Notes: generated from the sequence alone by a model not told the origin. Numbered from the stretch's first letter, positions 1 through 8,091 are shown. The stretch: DNA of 12,758 nucleotides from Acidobacteriaceae bacterium (GCA_030040175.1 JASHUF010000064.1:1-12758); one strand, 5' to 3'. Numbers and translations: made by a program.

Positions 1-186
1 GGGCAGAAAGCTCATGTTCAGCCGCTCCGCCAGACGCCTCCGCGAAAGCACGTCCCCGATCGAAAGATCCCCGCTCAGAATCTCGTCCCGAATCTGCTGG
101 TAGGCGCGATTGGACAGCGATTGCCCGTTGCCATCCAGCCGGCTTGACCCGCGCCCCCCTTTTCGCAACTTGGACTTAGCGATCAC
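1..186 (-). CDS. GntR-family transcriptional regulator, N-terminal part (runs off left edge)
   Basis: The minus strand reads 62 codons from a GTG at 186 to the window edge without a stop. After a basic, Gly-rich leader of about 25 residues, the protein has the first helices of a GntR winged helix: NRAYQQIRDEILSGDLSIGD followed by LSRRRLAERLNMSFLP, where the recognition helix begins. This is the usual 'Y..IR..I..G.l..G..L..r.LAe.l..S..P' pattern of the family. The GTG start is preceded by a purine-rich GGGGGATGAG at a workable spacing, and an in-frame TGA lies two codons upstream, so no longer form is possible. The ligand-binding (for example FCD) domain is outside the window, so the effector and regulon cannot be given. 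The fold is seen directly; the subfamily (FadR/FCD-like) is inferred from the helix style. Confidence 0.85.
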   Translation of the reverse strand, partial: MIAKSKLRKGGRGSSRLDGNGQSLSNRAYQQIRDEILSGDLSIGDVLSRRRLAERLNMSFLP

Positions 187-247
187 TGCTCATCCCCCGA
201 CACCGATAAGCGCAAGAGAAAGAAGGCTCTGCCTGGAATGAATCAAA

Positions 248-258
248 TGGTATCACCA
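248..258. promoter_or_regulatory. possible GntR-type operator TGGT-N3-ACCA
   Basis: TGGTATCACCA is an inverted repeat of TGGT/ACCA with a 3-bp centre, lying about 62 bp upstream of the GTG start of the GntR gene at 186. FadR-subfamily GntR proteins are known to bind TGGTnnnACCA-like sites, and UxuR/ExuR sites have a TTGGTATACCAA core. Autoregulation of the gene at the left edge is a reasonable inference. With 4-bp arms the match could be chance. Confidence 0.4.
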
Positions 259-302
259 AATCTCCGCTGCCCTTCCTCCGTCCCCTCCAGATACTCACAT
301 AA

Positions 303-497
303 CATCACTGGCAACAGCACAACGGAGAAGAAGTCGACAGCTTCACCTCCATCATCGGCTCGTTCTCAGAAACTGTTCCGGACCGAGTGTCCAACCCCCA
401 CATCGCCACCGGCATTGGCTTTGACACCTGGTACAACGTGCCGTCGGGCATGCCTGACGAGGTGATGATCCAGCACGACATGATCAACCGCGCCGGT
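303..497 (+). pseudogene. fragment of an extracellular-looking protein, broken at both ends
   Basis: From just after a TAA at 300-302 the plus strand reads about 65 residues that look like real protein: HWQQHNGEEVDSFTSIIGSF, then PHIATGIGFDTWYNVPSGMP and DEVMIQHDMINRAG. The alternating aromatic and polar pattern suggests a beta-sandwich secreted protein. FDTWYN followed by EVMI faintly recalls GH12-type glycoside hydrolases, but I cannot assign a family. There is no start codon with a ribosome site and no signal peptide. After RAG (about 497) the reading enters sequence that is clearly antisense to a TonB-receptor start, so the fragment is truncated at both ends. It is best read as a remnant left by a deletion or rearrangement. 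Confidence 0.45.
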
Positions 498-605
498 TGG
501 GTCTGTCACCGTTCCGGCGATGCTGCCCGTATCTGTCTGCGCCGGCAGGCCGGATCCCATGCAACCAAACACCACCATGGCGATTGCCAGCCGCAGCGCG
601 CGCAT
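486..605 (-). pseudogene. TonB-dependent receptor (Oar-like), N-terminal remnant only
   Basis: From ATG at 605 the minus strand encodes a classic signal peptide (MRALRLAIAMVVFGCMGSG, then LPAQ as a plausible cleavage site), followed by TDTGSIAGTVTDPTGAV. That is the first strand and turn of the carboxypeptidase-regulatory-like domain that opens Oar-type TonB-dependent receptors in Acidobacteria. Homology stops after about 40 residues. The next codons (DHVVLDHHLVRHARRHVV) are antisense to the plus-strand fragment at 303-497 and make no sense as a receptor. A full receptor of this class is about 1,000 residues or more, so over 95 percent is missing. An in-frame ATG at 641 could be the original start. 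The piece is presumably non-functional. Confidence 0.7.
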
Positions 606-935
606 CGTTCTGCGCCTGCCTTCTCTCCAGTAAATCCTCATCCTAATCACAACATCCTCCCAAGAACCACCGAATACTTTGCGTTGCCCGGCGTTGACCG
701 CATGGTGTCGAAGCAGGGACTCAACGCGGTTCCCTGCAACCACAGCTGAAAAAACGAATCTATGATTACGGGCGTCAATGCACGGTTCTTCTCTTCGGCA
801 TCAATTGATTCACTCCAGATAAATGCGGCATATCGAGCTGCTTGTACGGTGGTTTCTCCTGGAGACGAAGCCGTTGAAATGCGGCGCCCGGCGGGGAATT
901 TTGCTTGAGCTCTTGCGCGGAGTGCTTCCAGAGTC
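606..935. other. stretch without a recognisable gene
   Basis: I see no supported gene here. The minus strand is open across 647-1006 (119 residues, or about 97 from an ATG at 937), with a passage such as AAFIWSESIDAEEKNRALTP that is not obviously junk. I recognise no family, and the frame overlaps the start of the winged-helix remnant on the other strand. The upstream sequence of the receptor remnant lies at the left end and that of the winged-helix remnant at the right end. I see no clear promoter, terminator or repeat. Confidence 0.4.
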
Positions 936-1137
936 ATGGCAGCGGAGGAAACGAACCCGGGCGCGAAGCGATTCCAATTTGGGTCATTTGAAGCCGGCCT
1001 GAGCACCGGGAGAGCTGCGCCGCTGCGGCCTGCGCGTCCGGCTGCAAAGCCAGCCCTTCAAACTGCTGGCAGTGCTCGTCGAGGATCGGGGTGAAGTCGT
1101 TTCCCGCGAAGCTCTGCAACCCGAACTCTGGGATCGC
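936..1137 (+). pseudogene. winged-helix (OmpR/PhoB-type) DNA-binding domain, frameshifted and truncated
   Basis: ATG at 936 opens MAAEETNPGAKRFQFGSFEA then GLSTG, the start of the 'Trans_reg_C' domain used by many acidobacterial regulators. At the GGG run 1008-1010 the frame must shift by one extra base. The next frame then continues smoothly as ELRRCGLRVRLQSQPFKLLA, VLVEDRGEVVSREALQ and PELWDR, matching the usual pattern of leading strands and first two helices. Without the shift the reading stops at 1092-1094. After LWDR (about 1137) the recognition helix and wing are absent and the sequence becomes the tail of the minus-strand gene. The normal continuation of this class (often a TolB-like or TPR sensor part) is gone. 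The frameshift could be a sequencing error, but the truncation could not. Confidence 0.7.
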
Positions 1138-1179
1138 GCGCGCTGCTGTTTCGCTCCCGCGCACAAATGGCCGCATCCA

Positions 1180-2181
1180 TCAGTTCTGCCTCTTCGCGCC
1201 TGGCGTCAGCCTTCGCAGGACAAATTCCTGCAGCACTCCGTTCGCAATATCCGCGCTGAAATCGACGGCAAAAATGTTCCCCACCAGTCGCGCACCGCGA
1301 TTCGACTCCGGATAGTAAGCATTTGCAATGGCGCCGGAGGCAAGATAGCCGCCAAGACTGGAATAGTTCGGCTCCCAGCGCCCGTTGTCGCCTTTGCAGA
1401 TCAACGGAGTCGACAGCGCATGCATCAACCGCGACCTGGTTGTGCCTGTCCCCTGGTAATAGTACCGGGGATCCTGGTGCAAAACTGAGGGCAGAATGGC
1501 GCCGCCCACCATAATGTCGGTGAAGTCGTTGGCATAAGCCGCGCCCAGCCGCTGCCCGTACCCCTTCATTCCTTCCTGAAAATCCGGGTAATGGTCCGCC
1601 TGGTTCGCAGCGGCCAGAAAATTCGTCCCGGCAAAGGTCACAGGATCGACCGCGACTTTCAAGGCCAGGTCAAACTTGAGCCTCGATGTGAGCGGCGCCG
1701 CGTCCTTGTCGTAGGTCACATAAAAATTGGGAATGAAACCAAGAACACGCTGGTGTTCTTCCAGGTTCACCTGCTCGGCTGCAATGTCCTCCTGTGACGC
1801 CACCACAATCACCGAGGCTGCATCTCCCAGCATCCTGAGCTTGATGTCCTTCAAAAAATCGAATTGGCCGGGTTGGAGCAGGATCTCAGTCGCCCTCCAG
1901 TCTGCGAAACCCTTCGCGCTGACGGTAACCTGGTAAGCAACGCCGGGAAGGACGTTGTCGATTTGAAACGCGCCATCGTCGTTTGCAACCACAGCACGGG
2001 AATCCTGTGGACCTTGGAGAACGATGTCGGCGCCGGGTATGATGTCGCCATTTGTATCGGTGACAGTGCCGGCGATGTGCGCCGCCTCGGCCGCCGGCGC
2101 CGGCAACTGCTGGCCGGGCGCGGGCCCGTCAATCCCCGCAAACAGGAACAAGATGGTGAGTGATTTTGTGATGGACATCAT
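1180..2181 (-). CDS. secreted carboxypeptidase-regulatory-like domain protein (acidobacterial family)
   Basis: The protein has 333 residues. A signal peptide (MMSITKSLTILFLFAGIDG) is followed by a Pro/Ala linker, then a CarboxypepD_reg-like domain at about residues 36-115 (HIAGTVTDTNGDIIPGADIV, DDGAFQIDNVLPGVAYQVTV). The rest is a second region with the phrases VLGFIPNFYVTYDKDAAPLT, GGAILPSVLHQDPRYYYQGT, STPLICKGDNGRWEPNYSS and LQEFVLRRLTP. I know this arrangement from paralogous acidobacterial proteins of unknown function that may be outer-membrane or periplasmic. I chose ATG 2181 because GGAGAG lies 9 nt upstream and the signal peptide starts there. The frame is open 90 codons further upstream, but that part covers the intergenic hairpin and looks non-coding. 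No enzyme motif is visible. The function is unknown and the family recognition is from memory. Confidence 0.8.
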   Translation of the reverse strand: MMSITKSLTILFLFAGIDGPAPGQQLPAPAAEAAHIAGTVTDTNGDIIPGADIVLQGPQDSRAVVANDDGAFQIDNVLPGVAYQVTVSAKGFADWRATEILLQPGQFDFLKDIKLRMLGDAASVIVVASQEDIAAEQVNLEEHQRVLGFIPNFYVTYDKDAAPLTSRLKFDLALKVAVDPVTFAGTNFLAAANQADHYPDFQEGMKGYGQRLGAAYANDFTDIMVGGAILPSVLHQDPRYYYQGTGTTRSRLMHALSTPLICKGDNGRWEPNYSSLGGYLASGAIANAYYPESNRGARLVGNIFAVDFSADIANGVLQEFVLRRLTPGAKRQN

Positions 2182-2275
2182 GAATGTCGGCTCTCCGGCG
2201 CAGCCGCAGCCTCCCGCAACACTCGCCCGCTTGCTGCTTAGCGTCCTGTCACTGAAGTTCACAACATAGATTCCG

Positions 2276-2378
2276 CCGTCATCCTGAGCGAACGCGCGCC
2301 CCAAACGCCCCGGGGTCCCCAAAGAGCGATCCTTGCTCTTTGGGGCGGAGGTTGGGGGTGGTGAGTCGAAGGATCTGC
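2276..2378. repeat. probable dispersed intergenic repeat with nested hairpin
   Basis: Read on the minus strand, this block begins AGATCCTTCGACTC and ends GCTCAGGATGACGG. Those are the two ends of a widespread bacterial intergenic repeat style ('ATCCTTCGACTC...GCTCAGGATGAC'), with ATCCT and AGGAT as complementary outer arms. The middle is GC-rich and holds the strong hairpin at 2317-2345. Only one copy is in the window, so repetition itself is inferred from recognition of the motif. The rest of 2182-2541 shows no gene. Confidence 0.45.
2317..2345. terminator. perfect 11-bp hairpin, possible terminator or mRNA-end structure
   Basis: CCCCAAAGAGC and GCTCTTTGGGG are perfect complements separated by a 7-nt loop. 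The hairpin lies about 200 bp beyond the zwf stop and about 135 bp upstream of the secreted-protein start, both on the minus strand. No U-run follows on either strand, so intrinsic termination is doubtful. RNA-end protection or a repeat core are alternatives. Confidence 0.4.
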
Positions 2379-2541
2379 TTTTCTCGACCTCGCATGATGA
2401 CGCGAACTTCTGGGACGCCACACCGGCTCGGTGCCCTTCCACCGGTTCCATTGAAGCGCCCGCAGCGCGTCTTTGCCGTAGGATGTATCCAGCCCGCGGT
2501 GCGATGCAGAACTTCTTGTCGCACCAAAATCCTGCGGCTGA

Positions 2542-3963
2542 TTACGCTGCGGACGCCGCCGAAAGTAGAGCCGCCGGCGCCACCGCACTTGGATCGTGCC
2601 AGCCTTCCGGCGGCGTAACCGCGGCCTTCACTTGCGCCGGTCCCCAGCTTCCTTGCGCGTACTCGTATACAGGCGGCGGGCCCTGCAGAATCGGATCAAC
2701 GATGCGCCACGCTTCTTCAACGTAGTCCTCGCGGGCAAAATGGCTCGAGTCGCCGGCCATGGCATCACCCAGCACTCGTTCGTACGCCGCCATCTCTTCG
2801 GGGCTGGGCAATTTGCTGGCGACCATTTCCAGCGGTTTGCCCTCCATGGTCTCTGACTCTCCCATCACGATTGTGCCCACGGCAATTGCCATATCCGGGC
2901 TGATTCTGAACCGCATGTAGTTTCTGCCCGGCGCAATCCCCGGCAGAAACGTGGGAGGCTCGCGAAACGTCGCCAGCACCTCGGTACAGGTCACGGGCAG
3001 GCATTTCCCCGCGCGGATGTAGAACGGAACCCCCTTCCATCGCCACGAGTCGATCTCCATGCGCACCGCCGCGAAGGTCTCGGTCGTCGAATCCGGGGAA
3101 ACGCCTCTCTCCGCGCGATAGCCCTCGAACTGTCCGCGAACCACGTCCGTGACTCCGATCGTTGGAATTGCCTTCAGCACTTTGACTTTTTCATCGCGTA
3201 TCGATTCGCTGTCCGTTCGCACCGGAGGTTCCATTGCCAGGTTGGAAACAATTTGAAAGATGTGATTCTGAATTACGTCGCGAATCGCGCCCGTCTGGTC
3301 GTAAAAGGCGCCGCGTCCTTCAATTCCAAAATCCTCGGCCATCGTGATTTGAACGCTTTCGATATAGTTGCGATTCCAAATCGGCTCGACGAAGGCATTC
3401 GCGAAGCGAAAAACGACAACGTTGTTGACGGGCTGTTTGCCGAGATAGTGGTCGATGCGAAAAATCGACGACTCGGGAAACGCGCTGTGAAGAATTGCAT
3501 TCAGTTCTCGCGCCGATGCGAGATCGTGACCGAATGGCTTTTCCACAATCACGCGCGATCCTCCCGCGCAGCCGGGAGCAGCCACGCAGCCGGACTTCGC
3601 CAGCTGACCCACTACGGTTTCAAACATGACCGGCGGAATTGCCAGATAGTGTGCGGGGCGTTCCACTGCGCCCAGTTCGCGCCGGATTGCCTGAAACGTT
3701 TCCGCGTCCCGGTAGTCGCCGTCCACATAGCGCAACATGCGCGAGAGCCGGTCGAAGGCTTGCGGATCGAGACCGCCGTGTTTTTCAACACTTTCTCGCG
3801 CCCGCTCGCGCAAATTCTCCACATTCCACCCCGACTTGGCCACGCCGATCACCGGCACATTCAGATGTCCGCGCTTCACCATGGCCTGCAGTGCGGGAAA
3901 GATCTTTTTGTAGGCTAAATCGCCGGTCGCTCCGAAAAAGACCAAAGCGTCAGAAACCTGCAT
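2542..3963 (-). CDS. zwf: glucose-6-phosphate 1-dehydrogenase
   Basis: This enzyme oxidises glucose 6-phosphate to 6-phosphogluconolactone with NADP+ (or NAD+), the entry to the oxidative pentose phosphate and Entner-Doudoroff routes, in the cytosol. Visible motifs are the nucleotide-binding GATGDLA at residues 11-17, EKPFG at 141-145, the substrate-site signature RIDHYLGK at 169-176, and [13 protein letters not shown] ending in the presumed catalytic His at 234. A C-terminal beta+alpha domain carries [10 protein letters not shown]. The length of 473 residues is slightly below the usual 480-510. The end is an Ala-rich tail ([12 protein letters not shown]) of no known role. ATG 3963 has AAGGAG about 12 nt upstream. 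No pgl, gnd or edd gene is adjacent, and the gene is divergent from the kinase operon. Confidence 0.97.
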   Translation of the reverse strand: MQVSDALVFFGATGDLAYKKIFPALQAMVKRGHLNVPVIGVAKSGWNVENLRERARESVEKHGGLDPQAFDRLSRMLRYVDGDYRDAETFQAIRRELGAVERPAHYLAIPPVMFETVVGQLAKSGCVAAPGCAGGSRVIVEKPFGHDLASARELNAILHSAFPESSIFRIDHYLGKQPVNNVVVFRFANAFVEPIWNRNYIESVQITMAEDFGIEGRGAFYDQTGAIRDVIQNHIFQIVSNLAMEPPVRTDSESIRDEKVKVLKAIPTIGVTDVVRGQFEGYRAERGVSPDSTTETFAAVRMEIDSWRWKGVPFYIRAGKCLPVTCTEVLATFREPPTFLPGIAPGRNYMRFRISPDMAIAVGTIVMGESETMEGKPLEMVASKLPSPEEMAAYERVLGDAMAGDSSHFAREDYVEEAWRIVDPILQGPPPVYEYAQGSWGPAQVKAAVTPPEGWHDPSAVAPAALLSAASAA

Positions 3964-4495
3964 GCTCTTTGCTCTCCTTATTCAAGGTGCTTCGAACGTC
4001 AAGCATCTCCCCTCGGCGGAAAGCCGCTCCTGCTTTATAGGATTCCTTTTCCTCCGGATCGATTCGCCGGAAAGTGAATGCATCGAAAAAGATTCTTGCT
4101 CCGCACCGGATGCAACCGGCCCGCTCGGCGGGGAGCAGTTGACGGCAGCCAGGTCCTCTGGGAATAGACTCCTGCCGCGGGCCTGATCGGCGTTCGTGAA
4201 CCTGGGCGCGCAGAATACTCTGCCAACCGGCGGAAATGGCGTGGTCCGTCAGGCTGCCCTGTTTTTCGCCAATCGGCGGGAGCGGCCTCCGCGGCAGTTT
4301 CCTTCGAACCATCGCTCACTGGAAAAGGGTGTCGGGGGCAATATGTCCATTTTCGCGTTGGCGCCCGCTGAGCGCAGTCGATTGGAAAGGTGTCTCAAAA
4401 TCCCGTGCATTCGGTAGACTGTTGTGGTTGGCATAGCGGCAGAGGTTAAGCGACGGGCACTCGTATTTTGATCGCCGGGCCGGGCGGATCGCTGC
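3964..4495. other. divergent intergenic region between zwf and the kinase operon
   Basis: These 532 bp must hold the promoters of zwf (leftward) and the kinase run (rightward). Several frames stay open, but none shows a recognisable protein. A minus-strand frame (3950-4312) contains IRCGARIFFDAFTFRR, which I cannot place. A weak sigma-70-like pair facing right is TTGACG (4139-4144) with AATAGA 18 bp on. A short dyad TCCGG-N9-CCGGA sits at 4053-4071. No strong terminator or RNA structure is seen. Confidence 0.4.
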
Positions 4496-7468
4496 ATGGC
4501 ATTTCCAACCAAACACGAGGCCGGTAGAGAGGTTTGCGCTCCAAGCATCGGCGGACGCTACGCCGCGGTGCTTCACCTCAGCGAAGCTCTTTCTCAATCT
4601 CGGGATCCCGAGGACCTGACTGCCGTCCTCTCTGAGCAATTGCGCGGCTACCTTGAATTCCTTCGCTTCTATATCGTTGTTTACAAGGAAAATTCCGATG
4701 AAGTCGAATGGGCGGTAATCGGGCGGGAAAGCAGCCTCATCGCGACATACGCCAACGTGCCGGTTCAACAGCGGCCGTCCTGGCTGGTATACACCACGCA
4801 GGAGCCGGTCATCGTTCGTGACTGGGAAACCGACGAGAGATTCCCGGCGGCTCTCAAAAAGGGCATTGCCGATCAAGGCCTCGAACTTGGCCCGCTGATT
4901 TTTGTTCCGCTCACAACACCGCATCGCCGCCTGGGCGCGCTGGGCATGTCCGGATCTCCGGGAACCGTCTACAGTGGTGACGATGTCGCCTTTTTGCGTC
5001 TCATCGGTCGAATTGTTGCACTTGCCATCGATGACAATTTCAATCTTCGGTTGGTGGAGGCCGCCCGCGCGGAACTCCAGCGTCAAAATGAGCGCCTGCA
5101 CCGCAGCGAGCGGGAACTGCGCGAAGTCATCGAAAAGATCCCCTCGATGGCCTGGTCGGCGGCGGCAGACGGGTCCGCTGAATTCTTCAACCCGCGCTGG
5201 CTGGAGTACGCAGGGCTCAGGGCGGATCAGGCGCAGGGGACAGGTTGGACGGCAGTGCTGCATCCGGAAGACCGGAACGCACTCCTGGAATACTGGCAAG
5301 GCATGCTGGCTGCCGGAAAGCCGGGCGAGTTTGAAGCGCGCTTGCGTCGTTTCGATGGAGAGTACCGCTGGTTTCTGCTCCGCGCCACTCCCGCGTTCGA
5401 CGAAACCGGAAAACTCCTCAAATGGTACGGGACCAATACGGATATCGAAGATCGCAAGCGCGCAGAGACGCTCCTCGCGGGAGCGAATCGCATTCTGGAG
5501 ATGGTAGCCAAAGGCAGCCCGCTGGCTCAAACCCTGGATGCATTATGCCGGCTGGTTGAGGAACACACCGGCAGCCTGGCGTCGATTCTGTTGCTGCACG
5601 GCGGCTGCCTGCGGCACGGAGCGGCGCCCAGCCTTCCCGAGGCATATACGAAGGCAATTGACGGCGCGCCCATTGGGCCTTGCGCTGGTTCCTGCGGCAC
5701 TGCGGCTTACCGCGGCGAACAGGTGATTGTGGAGGATATTGCCGGCGATCCCCTATGGGCAGAGTATCGTGGGCTGGCTCTGCCGCATCACCTGCGCGCC
5801 TGCTGGTCCACACCCGTCTTTTCTTCTCGCGGCCACGTGATCGCAACCTTTGCCATGTACTATCGCGAACCGCGGAAACCGGACTGTTTCCACCGCAGAA
5901 TCATTGACCAGGTTGCTCAACTCGCAGGCGTTGCCGTTGAGCGCGAAACGATGCAAAAAACCCTCCGCAGCAGCGAATCCTATCTGGCAGAAGCCCAGAG
6001 GCTGACCCAGACGGGCAGTTGTGCGATTGATGGAACGAGCCGCCAGGCCATTTACTGGTCCGAGGAAATGTTCCGGCTTTTTGGATTTGATCCGCAACAG
6101 GGCCTCCCCCTGTGGGAACAATGGCTGCAGCGAATACACCCGGAGGATCGGGACAAGGTCAGGCGGGCCAGCGAAAGGACGTTCCTTGAAAAGGTAGATT
6201 GCGACGTCGAGTTCAGAATTGTGCATCCCGACGCAACCATCAAGCACATTCACGGCATAGGTCATCCCGTCTTCGGCTCCCATGGAGGGCTTGTTCAGGT
6301 GGTCGGCACCATGGTCGATATCACTGAGCGCAGGAGGGCCGAGGAGGCTTTGCGCCGCAGCGAGAGTTACCTCGAACAAGCCCAGCGGCTCGCTCATATC
6401 GGGAGTTGGGTATGGCAGGTTCCGGCAAGGAACGCGTTACATCTGTCGGCAGAATGGTATCGCATCTATGAATTCGATCCCCGGGAGGGTATCCCTACCT
6501 GGGAGCAGCGCCTGGAACGTGTCCATCCCGAGGACCGGTCCCGCTGGAAGGCAACCATCGACCGGGCGATCGCCGGAAAATCGGACTATGAAGTAGGGTT
6601 CCGCATTCTGCCTCCCCATTCGCCGGTCAAGTACATTCATACCCTGGGCCACCGGATCTTGAGCCCATCTGGGGAATTGGAACAATTCGTGGGCATCTCG
6701 ATGGATGTGACCGAGCGCTGGCAGGTGGAGCAGGAACGCGAGCGATTGCGGCAGGAGCTGACCCATCTCGCGCGGCTGAACCGGGTCAGCACCATGGGGG
6801 AGTTGACCGCCTCCCTCGCCCATGAAATCAATCAGCCCATTGGCGCCGCGGTAACCAATGCGGAGGCGTGCTTGCGGTTTCTTAACCGCGATCCGCCCGC
6901 TATGTTGGAGGTGCGCGAGGCTGCTTTGGAGATGGTTCGCGACGCCAGACGCGCCGGGGACATCATCGATCGTGTCCGCTCGCTCTACCGCAAGGGTTCG
7001 GCGCATCTGGAGATGGTTGATGTCAACGAAGTTGTTCGCGACATGATCGACATGCTCCGCGACGAGGCCGATCGCCATTCGGTTACCATGCACACCGATC
7101 TCGCTGAAGGACTCCCCAAAGTGCTGGCCGATCGTGTGCAATTGCAACAGGTGCTGATGAATCTCACCCTGAATGGTCTTGAGGCGATGCGCGATACTGG
7201 CGGTGAGCTCGGAATCGCGTCGCAGCTGGCTGAAGACGGCAAGCTCTTGATTTCGATCAGGGACACGGGTGCGGGGCTGCCCCTGGGGAAGTCCGGCGAA
7301 ATCTTTGACGCGTTCTTTACCACCAAGCCGCAGGGCACCGGCCTGGGGCTGGCGATCGCACGCTCGATTATCGAGTCGCATGGCGGCCGCGTGTGGGCGG
7401 CCGCTAACGCCGGACCTGGGACCACGTTCCAATTTACTCTGCCGCAACGGGGGGCATTGCGCGAATGA
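4496..7468 (+). CDS. soluble GAF/PAS multi-sensor histidine kinase
   Basis: The kinase has 990 residues and no membrane segment, so it is cytoplasmic. In order it has GAF (about 20-180), a short coiled helix, PAS (about 210-325), GAF (about 330-485), two consecutive PAS domains (about 492-612 and 622-740), a dimerisation/phosphoacceptor domain and an ATPase. The H-box is ELTASLAHEINQP with His776 as phosphoacceptor. The N-box is NLTLNGLEAM (889-898), followed by DTGAGLP (923-929), FDAFFTTK (937-944) and GTGLGLAI (947-954). The H-box and C-terminal style are those of FixL/DctB/NtrB-like kinases. An in-frame TGA nine codons upstream leaves ATG 4496 as the longest start, with a poor ribosome site. 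The stop overlaps the next gene by 4 bp (ATGA), so coupled translation with the FixJ-like regulator is likely. The PAS domains show no obvious haem His. The signal is unknown; GAF and PAS domains can bind small ligands, haem or flavin. Confidence 0.95.
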   Translation: MAFPTKHEAGREVCAPSIGGRYAAVLHLSEALSQSRDPEDLTAVLSEQLRGYLEFLRFYIVVYKENSDEVEWAVIGRESSLIATYANVPVQQRPSWLVYTTQEPVIVRDWETDERFPAALKKGIADQGLELGPLIFVPLTTPHRRLGALGMSGSPGTVYSGDDVAFLRLIGRIVALAIDDNFNLRLVEAARAELQRQNERLHRSERELREVIEKIPSMAWSAAADGSAEFFNPRWLEYAGLRADQAQGTGWTAVLHPEDRNALLEYWQGMLAAGKPGEFEARLRRFDGEYRWFLLRATPAFDETGKLLKWYGTNTDIEDRKRAETLLAGANRILEMVAKGSPLAQTLDALCRLVEEHTGSLASILLLHGGCLRHGAAPSLPEAYTKAIDGAPIGPCAGSCGTAAYRGEQVIVEDIAGDPLWAEYRGLALPHHLRACWSTPVFSSRGHVIATFAMYYREPRKPDCFHRRIIDQVAQLAGVAVERETMQKTLRSSESYLAEAQRLTQTGSCAIDGTSRQAIYWSEEMFRLFGFDPQQGLPLWEQWLQRIHPEDRDKVRRASERTFLEKVDCDVEFRIVHPDATIKHIHGIGHPVFGSHGGLVQVVGTMVDITERRRAEEALRRSESYLEQAQRLAHIGSWVWQVPARNALHLSAEWYRIYEFDPREGIPTWEQRLERVHPEDRSRWKATIDRAIAGKSDYEVGFRILPPHSPVKYIHTLGHRILSPSGELEQFVGISMDVTERWQVEQERERLRQELTHLARLNRVSTMGELTASLAHEINQPIGAAVTNAEACLRFLNRDPPAMLEVREAALEMVRDARRAGDIIDRVRSLYRKGSAHLEMVDVNEVVRDMIDMLRDEADRHSVTMHTDLAEGLPKVLADRVQLQQVLMNLTLNGLEAMRDTGGELGIASQLAEDGKLLISIRDTGAGLPLGKSGEIFDAFFTTKPQGTGLGLAIARSIIESHGGRVWAAANAGPGTTFQFTLPQRGALRE

Positions 7469-8091
7469 CCTCGCCGGATGACGTGACGGTGTTCATGATC
7501 GATGACGATGCCCATGTGCGTGCAGCCATGATGCGTCTGATGAAGTCGGTGGGGTTGCGCGCCGAGTCCTATGCTACGCCGCAGGATTTTCTGCAGCGCA
7601 AGCTCCCGGAGGGCCTTCATTGCCTGGTTCTCGATGTGCGCCTTCCGGGAATGAGCGGCTTGGATGTGCAACGTAGATTGATCGAGGTTGGCGTCCGCAT
7701 CCCCATCATTTTTATTACCGGCCATGGTGACATCCCCATGTCCGTTGCGGCCATGAAGTCGGGAGCGGTTGAGTTTCTGACCAAGCCGTTTCGGGATCAG
7801 GATTTGCTGGATGCGATTCAGCGGGCTCTGGAACGGGAGAAGGAAGCCCGGCAGCAGAATCGCGAGATTCGCAAGCTGAAGGATCGCTATGAGACCTTGA
7901 CTGCGCGCGAGCGGGAAGTGATGGGGTTGCTGGTTTCCGGGATGCTGACCAAGCAGATCGCATCGCGGCTTGGAACCAGCGAAGTGACCGCGCAGGTCCA
8001 TCGAGGCCAGGTGATGCGCAAAATGCGCGTCAAAACTCCCATTGAACTGGGAAGAGTCGCGGAGAAACTGAACCTGCCCGTAATGAACTGA
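7465..8091 (+). CDS. FixJ-like response regulator (receiver plus LuxR-type HTH)
   Basis: The protein has 208 residues. The receiver at about 7-122 has the acid pair MIDDD, phosphoacceptor Asp57 in LVLDVRLPG, Thr85 in FITGHGD and Lys107 in LTKPF. A linker of charged residues follows, then a LuxR/GerE-type helix-turn-helix at about 145-205 (LTAREREVMGLLVSG, TKQIASRLGTSEVTAQVHRG). This is the FixJ/TodT layout. The start codon overlaps the kinase stop, so His776 of the kinase is the obvious phosphodonor (inference). It should bind DNA as a phosphorylated dimer. Its targets are not shown, but the promoters at 3964-4495 and 8092-8217 are close candidates. The whole domain set is intact. Confidence 0.96.
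   Translation: MTSPDDVTVFMIDDDAHVRAAMMRLMKSVGLRAESYATPQDFLQRKLPEGLHCLVLDVRLPGMSGLDVQRRLIEVGVRIPIIFITGHGDIPMSVAAMKSGAVEFLTKPFRDQDLLDAIQRALEREKEARQQNREIRKLKDRYETLTAREREVMGLLVSGMLTKQIASRLGTSEVTAQVHRGQVMRKMRVKTPIELGRVAEKLNLPVMN

Noticed and set aside
2182..2451. N-terminal extension of the secreted protein to 2451
   Set aside because: It would place 90 unlikely residues, including the translated hairpin, ahead of a clear signal peptide that has its own ribosome site.
4358..4373. Possible second sigma-54 promoter (TTGGCGCCCGCTGAGC) upstream of the kinase
   Set aside because: GG/GC spacing fits, but the -12 element is GAGC instead of TTGC and the -24 element is also weakened. It is too poor to call, although autoregulation would be attractive.
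4316..5530. 404-residue open frame on the minus strand
   Set aside because: It lies antisense to the GAF/PAS part of the kinase, whose plus-strand domains are unmistakable. No motif, ribosome site or sensible composition.
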